In this document: in pieces, positions 27,601-36,373 of the stretch
How the letters are laid out: every line of letters begins with the position of its first letter
Position numbering within the stretch: position 1 is the first letter of the stretch
NCBI GenBank assembly: GCA_963575745.1
Contig: CAUYUJ010004550.1
Coordinates: 32,501-68,873, forward strand
Origin: Prorocentrum cordatum
Lineage: Eukaryota > Sar > Dinophyceae > Prorocentrales > Prorocentraceae
Length of the DNA: 36,373 nucleotides
Direction of reading: 5' to 3'
The notes under the pieces: generated by a model
The model's database searches: none
Told to the model about the DNA's origin: nothing
Seen by the model: only the letters and a program-made list of their open reading frames with translations
Position numbers and translations under genes: made by a program

Positions 27601-28254
27601 GCAGTCGGGGGGGCGCGCAGGCATGGAGTGGCGATCCGTGGCTGTGGCGCGCGGCCGCCACGTCCGTGCATCGGGGGAGGTGCCCTCCCCAGACATGCGG
27701 CCGGTGCCGCCGCGTCCAGCGGCGGGGATCCGCGATGACCCCTGGAAACGGGGCCCATCGCTCATCCACGCCCCCCTGATCCACGTCTGCGATCGCCTGG
27801 TACTTGGCAAGCCTCCGGCGCCCCCCGTCCCCCGCGCACGCTCCTCCTTCCTGGACCCTCGCCCGGCGCCCCTCTCTCGCCCACTGGATTCGGGGCCTGG
27901 CTGCTCGCATCGGCTCCAGACCGTCGCGCGCGTGAGCGGCAGGAGCCTCTTCCCACCCAGCCCCTGAAGCACAGCCTGGAGCTGCGAAAGCGCGGATGTC
28001 AAACAAAACCCAGCAACTCTCAAGATCCTGACCTTCGGCAGTTCCCGCAAGTCCCTGGAGGTCCCTGGAGGCCCCGAAATCTTTTGGAGGCCCGAGAAGA
28101 AGAAAAAGCGTCCACGAGCATGGACCGCTGCATCCCATGGTTGGATCTGCCCCAATCGGCTTGAGCCGCCTCCCTCGGAGCTTCCTCCTGCCAAGTGCGA
28201 CCCTTGGCAAGGCCGCGATCTCCGCTCCCCCCATCTGCGCTCTTCCTCCTCCGC
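27601..28254. other. Unassigned GC-rich stretch
   Basis: Frames on the minus strand run through, but I see no kinase subdomain X-XI or other motif that would continue the kinase gene. Confidence 0.35.
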
Positions 28255-28310
28255 CTCCCTCCTCCCTCCTCCCTCCTCCATCCTCCTTCCTCCTCCTCCT
28301 CTTCTTATTG
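28255..28310 (+). repeat. (CCT)n tract
   Basis: Start of the continuous simple-repeat domain. Confidence 0.88.
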
Positions 28311-28807
28311 TTATTCGTAGTACCATTATTGATACTTTTATACGAATAATAACACTAATCATGATACGAATATTAATAATTCTAAAAAGACGAATAATAA
28401 TAAGAATAATAATAGAAAATAATAATATTATTACTATCAAAAATAATATTAATAATAATAGTAATAATAGTAAAATTGCCAGTAATACGAATACGAATAT
28501 AATAGTCGTAGTCATCGTAGTAGAAATACTGGTAGTGGTAATAATACTGATAATAGTAATGATAATAATAATAATAATAAATTAATAATAATAATAATGA
28601 TACTAATAATAATTATTATTATTATTATAATAGTAATAATAATAATGATAATACTAATAAGCAGCACCATTATCATTATCAGCATCAGCATCATCATCAG
28701 CATCATCATCAGCAGCATCATCAGCAGCATCGTTATTATTTGTACTACTGTTATTAGTACCATATCATGATTACTAGCATTGGCACAACTATAATGAATA
28801 TGCGTAC
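28311..28807 (+). repeat. AT-rich (AAT/ATT)n and (ATC)n triplet zone
   Basis: Irregular AATAAT, ATTATT, ATAGTA and CATCATCAGCAG triplets, much lower in GC than the rest of the window. Confidence 0.88.
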
Positions 28808-28930
28808 GATTAGTAGTAGTAGTAGTAGTAAAAGTAGTAGAAGTAGTAGTAGGAGTCGTAGTAGTAGTAGTAGTAGTAGTAGTAGTCGCCGTCGTCGTCG
28901 TCGTAGTCGTAGTCGTAGTCGTAGTAGTAA

Positions 28931-28981
<51 letters not shown>

Positions 28982-29595
28982 GAGTAGGAGTAGGAGTAGG
29001 AGTAGTAGTAGTAGTAATAATAATAGTAGTAGTAGTAGTAATAGAGATAGCAATAGCAATAGCAATAGTAATAGTAATAGTAATAGTAATAGTAATAGTA
29101 ATAGTAATAGTAATAGTAATAGTAATAGTAATAGTAATAGTAATAGTAATAGTAAGAGTAATAGTGATAGTAATAGTAATAGTAATAATAATAGTAATAG
29201 TAATAGTAATAGTAATAGTAATAGTAATAGTAAGAGTAACAGTAAGAGTAACAGTAATAGTAATAGTAATAGTAATAGTAATAGTAATAGTAATAGTAAT
29301 AGTAATAGTAATAGTAATAGTAATAGTAATAGTAATAGTAATAGTAATAGTAATACTAATAGTACTAGAAATAGTAATAGTAATAGTAATAGTAATAGTA
29401 ATAGTAATAGTAATAGTAATAGTAATAGTGATAGTGATAGTAATAGTAATAGTAATAGTACTAGTACTAGTACTAGTACTAGTACTAGTAATACTAATAG
29501 TAATAGTAGTCGTAGTAGTAGTAGCAGTAGTAGTAGTAGTAGCAGTAATGGTAGTAGTAGTAGTAGTAGTAGTAGCAGCAGCAGCAGTAGTAGCA
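28808..29595 (+). repeat. (AGT)n and (AGTAAT)n array
   Basis: (AGT)n with CGT/GGT variants to about 29040, then the hexanucleotide AGTAAT for about 400 bp to 29455, a short ACTAGT stretch, and AGT/AGC again. Apparent poly-S/N, poly-V/I and poly-L/T proteins here are artefacts. Confidence 0.95.
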
Positions 29596-29700
29596 TCTCT
29601 CCTCCTCCTCATCCTCCTCCTCCTCCTACTCCTCCTCCTCCTCCTCCTGTCCCTTCTCCTTCTCCTCCTCCTCCTCCTCCTCCTTCCTCCTCCACAATCC
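29596..29700 (+). repeat. (CCT)n tract
   Basis: CCT/TCC triplets. Confidence 0.9.
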
Positions 29701-29934
29701 CACTCCTGCCGTGCCCCTCGACCCACTGACCTCCTCAGTGTCCTCCCGCCCCTCCACCATCCTCTCCTCTCCCTCCTCACTGCGCGGGACAGGGTGGGGT
29801 AAGAAGCACTCTGGCAACCCTTAGGCCCAGGGATGAACACCAGAGATCGGGTCCCAGATGCTTAACCGCACCGCGGCGCCCCCGCATTGCAAGAAAGTGC
29901 TTCACGGTGTGCCGATTCCTGTCCCCTCTTCATA
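29701..29934. other. Short non-repeat island
   Basis: About 230 bp of ordinary sequence between simple-repeat arrays. I looked for the next kinase exon here on the minus strand and did not find one. Confidence 0.5.
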
Positions 29935-30420
29935 CCTCCTCCTCCTCCTCCTCTTCCTCCTCCTCCTCCTCCTCCCTCCTCCTCCGCTCCTCCTCCTCTT
30001 CCTTCCCTTCTCCTCCTCCCGCCTCTCCCGCCTGCTTCCTACTCCTCCCCCTCCTCCTCCTCCTCCTCCTCCTCTCCTCCTCCTCTTCCTCCTCCTCTCT
30101 GCTCCTCCCCTGCTCCTCCTGCGCCTCTCCTCCTGTTCCTCATGTCCCTCCTTTCCTGCTCCTCCTCCTCCTCCTCCTCTCCTCCTCCTCCTCCTGCCTC
30201 CTCCTCCTCCTCCTTCTCCTCCTCCCCTCCTCCTCCTCCCCCTTCCCTCTCCCCCCCCCCATCGCCCCTCTCCCCCCTCCCCTCCCCCGTCCCCATCCCC
30301 ACCTCCCCCATCCCCGTCCCCCTCCCCCCGCCCCCCTGCCCCTGCCCCTCCCCTTCTTCTTCTTCTTCCTCCTCCTCCTCCTCCTCCTCCTCCTCCTCCT
30401 CCTCCTCCTCTCCTCCTCTA
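29935..30420 (+). repeat. (CCT)n pyrimidine array
   Basis: CCT/TCC triplets with CCCC runs, nearly purine-free on the plus strand. Confidence 0.93.
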
Positions 30421-30567
30421 TCATCATCATCATCATCATCATACATCATCATCATCATCATCAGCATATCATCATCATCATCATCATCAACATCTCATCA
30501 TCATCTCATCATCATCATCATCATCATCATCATGAGCAGCAGCATCATCAGCATCATCATTATTATT

Positions 30568-30605
<38 letters not shown>

Positions 30606-30780
30606 TATCATCATCATCATCCTCGTCGTCGTTGTCTTCATCATCATCATGAGCAGCATCATCATCATCATCAGCATCATCATCATCATCAGCATCAGCA
30701 TCATCATAATCATCATCATCATAATCATCATCATCAACAGCATCATCATCATCATCAGCATCATCATCATCATCATCACC

Positions 30781-30833
<53 letters not shown>

Positions 30834-30855
30834 TCTCGTCCTCATCCTCATCCTC
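30421..30855 (+). repeat. (ATC)n array
   Basis: CAT/ATC triplets with CAG and CTC variants, ending just before the GC-rich island that holds kinase exon B. Confidence 0.94.
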
Positions 30856-31014
30856 AAGCCCTCCAGAAGCAGAAACGAGGGCGGGCGGGCAGAGGCAGCA
30901 GGGAGCAGGAAGCAGGAGGAACCGGGAGAGAAGGAGGAGGAGCGGGACGGGACGGAGGCGCAGGGCGGAGGACTCGGGGCCCCGCCGCGCGCTGCCGCCC
31001 GCGGGCGGGGAGAC

Positions 31015-31056
31015 GCTCCACACGTCCCGCTTGGAGCTGTACTCCCCCAGCAGCAC
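31015..31056 (-). CDS. Protein kinase, exon B (end of subdomain VIII to IX)
   Basis: A 42-nt minus-strand exon reading VLLGEYSSKRDVWS. It is preceded by CTCCAG (acceptor) and followed at once by GTCTCC (GT donor). DVWS is the conserved subdomain IX motif of Ser/Thr kinases, and the 'V.L.G.YSSK.DVWS' pattern is that of CAMK/CDPK/SNF1-type kinases, where it directly follows the APE motif. That preceding piece is on the same strand at 34487-34537, so the two are successive exons of one gene. The frame is phase 0 on both sides. The next exon (subdomains X-XI) was not found below 31015 and the substrate is unknown. Confidence 0.72.
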
Positions 31057-31154
31057 CTGGAGCCAGCCGACGCTCGCCGGCCCGCCGCGCCAACGAGAGC
31101 GTCGCCGTCGAGCTCCCCCCCTTGGGAGGCAGAGCCGTCGCCGTTTAAGTCGGC

Positions 31155-31425
31155 CGTCCTCCTCCTCTTCCTCCGCCTCCTCCTCCTGGTCCTCCTCGTC
31201 CTCCTCGTCCTCCTCCTCCTCCTCCTCCTCCTCCTCCTCCTCCTCTTCCTCCTGCTCCTCCTGCTCCTTCTGCTCCTCCTCCTCTCCTCCTCCTCCTCCT
31301 CCTCCTCCTCCTCCTCCTCCCCCTCCTCCTCCTACTCGTCCTCGTCCTCGTCCTCCCTTCTCGTCCTCGTCCTCGTCCTCCTCCTCCTCCTCCTCCTCCT
31401 CCTCCTCCTCCTCCTCCCCCTTCGC
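31155..31425 (+). repeat. (CCT)n array in the kinase intron
   Basis: CCT/TCC with CGTCCT variants. Confidence 0.93.
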
Positions 31426-31439
31426 CTCCAACTCTTTTT

Positions 31440-31955
31440 CATAATATCCGCATTATTTGCTTACTATGATTAGTCTTAGTATTACTATTATGACTAATAG
31501 TATTGTTACTACTAACATTATTATTGTTGGCATTATTCTTCTTCTTCTTCTTATTATTCTTCTTATTCTTCTTCTTAATATTACTCTTATTGCTATTATT
31601 AATAATAGTATCGTCATTCGTCTTATTATTATTCTTAGTCTTAGTATTAGTATTCTTCTTATCAGTACTATGAATAGTCTTATTTATATTAGTTTGTTAT
31701 ATTATCATTGTTGTATTATTATGCGTCGTTATTCACAATATCTTCTTCGTATTATTCGATGTATTAATGTTTGTATTTTTCTTATAAGCATTATTCTTCG
31801 TCGGTTTATCAGTCCTATTCTTATTAGTATGATTATTAATATGTTTCCTCTTATTTTCCTTCTTCTTATCCTTGATATCATTAGTGTTATTATGATTATT
31901 ATGTTTATTATTATTCTTATCCGTCGTCTTCTCAGTATGATTATTATTATGCTTC
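31440..31955 (+). repeat. (ATT/CTT)n zone in the kinase intron
   Basis: AT-rich triplets ATT, CTT and AGT without strict order, the most AT-rich part of the window. Confidence 0.9.
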
Positions 31956-31959
31956 CTCC

Positions 31960-32082
31960 TCCTCCTCCTCCTACCTCCCTCCCTCCTTCCCTCCCTCCCT
32001 CCCTCCCTTATCCTCTCCCTCCTCCTCCTCCTCATACTTCTCCTACTCCTCCTCCTCCTCCTCCTCATCCTCCTCCTCCTCC
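31960..32082 (+). repeat. (CCT)n tract in the kinase intron
   Basis: CCT/CCCT units. Confidence 0.92.
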
Positions 32083-34315
<2,233 letters not shown>

Positions 34316-34319
34316 CCTC

Positions 34320-34440
34320 ATCCCATTCCCCGTCCCCGCTCCTGGCTCCTCCACCTCCCCCCCTCCTCCTCCTCCCTCCTCTTCCTCCCTCCCCGTTCCA
34401 CCACCTCCCTCCTCCTCCTTCTCCTCTTCCTCCTTCGTCT
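34320..34440 (+). repeat. (CCT)n tract next to kinase exon A
   Basis: CCT/TCC units close to the donor side of the kinase intron. Confidence 0.9.
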
Positions 34441-34486
34441 GCCTCCAATGCGTCCTCCGCCCCCCCCCCGCTGCAGCGCCGCTGGC

Positions 34487-34537
34487 CTCCGGGGCGAGGT
34501 ACTTCGGGGAGCCGCACGGCACCGTCATGCGGGGCAC
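34487..34537 (-). CDS. Protein kinase, exon A (activation loop end and APE motif)
   Basis: 51 nt on the minus strand reading VPRMTVPCGSPKYLAPE, preceded by GCCGCAG (acceptor) and followed by GCCAGC (GC-type donor). T-x-x-CGSPKYLAPE is the activation-segment signature of Ser/Thr kinases; the threonine is the usual phosphorylation position, CGSP forms the P+1 loop and APE closes subdomain VIII. It joins in phase to exon B at 31015-31056 with no residue gained or lost against the kinase consensus. The exon carrying HRD/DFG should lie upstream (above 34540 on the plus coordinate) but was not found up to the window end. Both exons are intact, so a live gene is more likely than a pseudogene. Confidence 0.78.
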
Positions 34538-34635
34538 CTGCGGCAGCTCCGAGGCGCCCACGCGACCGATCCCCGCCCCGGCCTACAGCCGCCGCGCCAC
34601 CACCACGGGACGACAGACAAGGCCATGGCATAAGA

Positions 34636-34719
34636 ACTCGGAGGCCCGCGCGGATGCCTCGGCTCAGCGCTGGGCCCCGCCCCGGCGCCGATCCGAGGGA
34701 TCCGCGCGGGCCTCCGAGT
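34636..34719. mobile_element. 84-bp foldback
   Basis: ACTCGGAGGCCCGCGCGGAT begins the left arm and its complement ends the right arm. Each arm is about 27 nt with one mismatch. It lies directly upstream of kinase exon A on the minus strand, probably in an intron. Confidence 0.82.
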
Positions 34720-34892
34720 CTTCATCTTCATGTCACTGCTTGCTCTACACAAAGAGTTTCATCATTGTTCGAGTCTTCATGTTCATGTTCATGTTCGAGT
34801 TGTTCGAGTCTTCATGTCTCTACTCTTCATGTCCATTGTCATGTCACCGTCCGAGTCTTTATCTTCATGTCACTGCTTGCTCTACACACAAG
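34715..34892 (+). repeat. TCTTCATGTTCATG repeat block
   Basis: GAGTCTTCATCTTCATGTCA..GCTCTACACAAA near 34716-34753 recurs near 34850-34890 with few changes. Between them are short TTCATG and GTTCGAG units. Confidence 0.8.
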
Positions 34893-34954
34893 GAGCGCCC
34901 GGGAAGGCACGACGGTGGGGCTCTGCTGGCCGCGGCGAGCCTCGGCCACGACTA

Positions 34955-35116
34955 CAAGGGCCCACAACACACACAGATAAATACACACAAATAACAGGAT
35001 TCCCCATATTTCCCGATATTTTCTGGGTGTTCGTTTTCCCCCCCACTTCCCATGTTTTCCCATATTTCCCTGGGGATCGACGATTCATTGTGTCTGTGTG
35101 TTTCTTCCCCTCCTGA
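34955..35116. mobile_element. CACA element, copy III
   Basis: CAAGGGCCCACAACACACAC to CATTGTGTCTGTGTGTTTCT, a relative of 21585-21748. It begins the first unit of the 819-bp tandem block. Confidence 0.82.
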
Positions 35117-35554
35117 ACGACTGCGGCCAGGAAATTCCTGCCTGGCGTGTCGCGGCGGCGGCCCCGGCGACACGCTGCGCCTCGCAGGCGGATGGCGCTT
35201 GGGGCTCAGCTCCACTGGGGGCCGCCTAGACGGGGTCCGAGCAGATGGGGTCGGAGGATCGCGCCTTCTCGCCGATGCATCGGCGATGCATCGGCGATGC
35301 ATCTGCGATGCGGTAGCGATGCGTCGTCGACGTCGGCGATGCATCGGCGACGTCGACGGGAAGCAACTCGGGTTGCACATCGAGCCGAGTCTGTTCGGCC
35401 CAGCCTTTGCGCGGCGCCAGCGTTGAACGGGCAGTTTTTGCGGCGGCAACCGCGTGGCCGGCCAGGGCGTCCCGCTGCAAGGGTCGTTCGGCCGTCAACG
35501 CCAGGGCGCCCAACTCCGCAAAAGAAAATGCCCTGGCACGCAAACACCGATATG
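35115..35554 (+). repeat. Tandem block, unit 1 (near-identical part)
   Basis: Matches 35934-36373 at a constant offset of 819 bp with no indel and only about ten substitutions (about 98% identical by eye). The duplication is therefore recent. Confidence 0.93.
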
Positions 35555-35612
35555 TTTGTCGCCCCTATCGCCGATGCATCGGCGATGCGGCGCGATCCTC
35601 CGACCCCATCTG
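35222..35612. mobile_element. GATGCATCGGC element, copy 2, with large insert
   Basis: Left arm AGATGGGGTCGGAGGATCGC plus 11-bp GATGCATCGGC units. The right arm at about 35567-35612 holds one such unit and GCGATCCTCCGACCCCATCT. The interior is longer than in copy 1 and includes 35345-35543, which reads on the minus strand as FSFAELGALALTAERPLQRD and may be a captured exon. Confidence 0.75.
35345..35543 (-). other. Protein-like cargo in the GATGCATCGGC element
   Basis: The minus frame runs FAELGALALTAERPLQRD, then LAGHAVAAAKTARSTLAP and RLDVQPELLPVDVADASPT with ordinary composition, preceded by TTTTCTTTTGCGGAG, a possible acceptor. The same frame is kept in the second tandem unit (36362-36164). 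No family is recognised. Confidence 0.22.
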
Positions 35613-35621
35613 ACTACCTAC

Positions 35622-35766
35622 CAGACCACCCCAACCCAACCCGAAGACCCCAAGTTCGGATTGGGGGGGTGCGGGTTCCATATGTGTTTTTTCCATGTTC
35701 CCCGACCCCCCCCAACTGGAAATGGAGGGCAAATTGAGGCCTTCGGGTTGGGTTGGGGTGGTTTTG
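35622..35766. mobile_element. MITE-gamma, copy 2
   Basis: Ends CAGACCACCCCAACCCAACC and GGTTGGGTTGGGGTGGTTTTG. The core holds GGGTTCCATATGTG and GTTCCCCGACCCCCC, as in 22718-22888. It is sandwiched between the GATGCATCGGC element and CACA element IV. Confidence 0.85.
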
Positions 35767-35935
35767 AAGGGGCCCTGGGACACACAAATAAATACACACA
35801 CACACACGTAAACGGATTCCTCATATTTTCATACATATTGTCTGGGTTATTGTCTCCCCCCCCACTTCCCATATTTCCCCCTGTTGTCTGGGGAGTCGGC
35901 GATGAATTGTGTCTGTGTGTTTCTTCCCGTCCTGA
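35766..35935. mobile_element. CACA element, copy IV
   Basis: GAAGGGGCCCTGGGACACAC to GAATTGTGTCTGTGTGTTTC, a relative of the other three copies, with a short CA run at about 35796-35806. It starts the second unit of the 819-bp tandem block. Confidence 0.83.
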
Positions 35936-36373
35936 ACGACTGCGGCCAGGAAATTCCTGCCTGGCGTGTCGCGGCGGCGGCCCCGGCGACACGCTGCGCC
36001 TCGCAGGCGGATGGCGCTCGGGGCACAACTCCACTGGAGGCCGCCTAGACGGGGTCCGAGCAGATGGGGTCGGAGGATCGCGCCTTCTCGCCGATGCATC
36101 GGCGATGCATCGGCGATGCATCTGCGATGCGGTGGCGATGCGTCGTCGACGTCGGCGATGCATCGGCGACGTCGACGGGAAGCAACTCGGGCTGCACATC
36201 GAGCCGAGTCTGTTCGGCATAGCCTTTGCGCGGCGCCAGCGTTGAACGGGCAGTTTTTGCGGCGGCAACCGCGTGGCCGGCCAGGGCGTCCCGCTGCAAG
36301 GGTCGTTCGGCCGTCAACGCCAGGGCGCCCAACTCCGCAAAAGAAAATGCCCTGGCATGCAAACACCGATATG
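35934..36373 (+). repeat. Tandem block, unit 2, cut by the window end
   Basis: Near-identical to 35115-35554. It contains the left part of a third GATGCATCGGC element (from about 36041). The block may continue beyond the window. Confidence 0.93.
36041..36373. mobile_element. GATGCATCGGC element, copy 3, partial
   Basis: Left arm with AGATGGGGTCGGAGGATCGC and the 11-bp units, interior as in copy 2. The right arm lies beyond the window. Confidence 0.75.

Noticed and set aside
27740-27820. ADVDQGGVDERW read as an EF-hand loop of a calcium-dependent kinase downstream of the kinase exons
   Set aside because: Only D-x-D-x-G fits. The remaining loop positions and flanking helices are missing.
28767-29802. 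Long open frames encoding poly-S/N, poly-V/I or poly-L/T
   Set aside because: They follow directly from AGT and AGTAAT repeats and are open in several frames on both strands, so they carry no coding evidence.
29701-29934. Non-repeat island as the next kinase exon
   Set aside because: None of the three minus-strand frames shows a subdomain X or XI motif.
30421-30857. Imperfect ATC repeat seen as a possible CRISPR-like or satellite array
   Set aside because: There are no spacers of constant length; it is a plain triplet repeat.

Overview
The window looks like nuclear DNA of a large, repeat-rich protist genome, most probably a dinoflagellate. This is inferred from several things seen together: a high-GC background in which most long open frames are artefacts of base composition, very dense foldback/MITE-like elements, kilobases of trinucleotide repeat, and candidate genes broken into very short exons with GT and GC donors. 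A Prorocentrum-like genome is possible but only a guess. I see no rRNA or tRNA gene, no CRISPR array, no bacterial operon and no recognisable spliced-leader relic.

Layout. 1-1228: polypurine DNA, a foldback element and a decayed MITE. 1228-8690: very GC-rich DNA with two diverged direct copies (about 1228-3620 and 6468-8570) of one long dispersed repeat, each beginning with a TCTGCCG minisatellite, plus a partial third copy and a second foldback element (5259-5406) with a 7-bp target duplication. 8740-9790 (minus): broken protein-like segments, one with an HxxHH box. 9900-11870: tandem repeats, including an 8-bp array split by a MITE with a 5-bp target duplication. 11940-12899 (minus): the best intact open frame, 319 codons, function unknown. 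12970-15100: unassigned DNA, small foldbacks and a MITE. 15180-20180: degenerate GGCCCCAAGAGG-type repeats, polypurine tracts, pentanucleotide and AACC arrays, and two candidate minus-strand micro-exons. 20180-24600: several MITE families and a candidate plus-strand exon pair. 24780-28250: 53-bp and 42-bp tandem repeats with unassigned DNA. 28255-34440: about 6 kb almost entirely of trinucleotide repeats. 34487-36373: a kinase exon, a foldback, and two young tandem copies of an 819-bp composite block that run off the window end.

The clearest functional result is a minus-strand protein kinase gene. A 17-codon exon (34487-34537) carries the activation-loop end and APE motif, and a 14-codon exon (31015-31056) carries the next stretch up to subdomain IX. 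They abut perfectly in a kinase alignment but are separated by a 3430-nt intron made almost only of GAG, GAT and AAT/AAG repeats. The second theme is mobile DNA: at least ten foldback or MITE-like families, several present twice or more, two with exact target duplications and a third with a 4-of-5 match. No transposase was recognised, so these elements would depend on enzymes encoded elsewhere.
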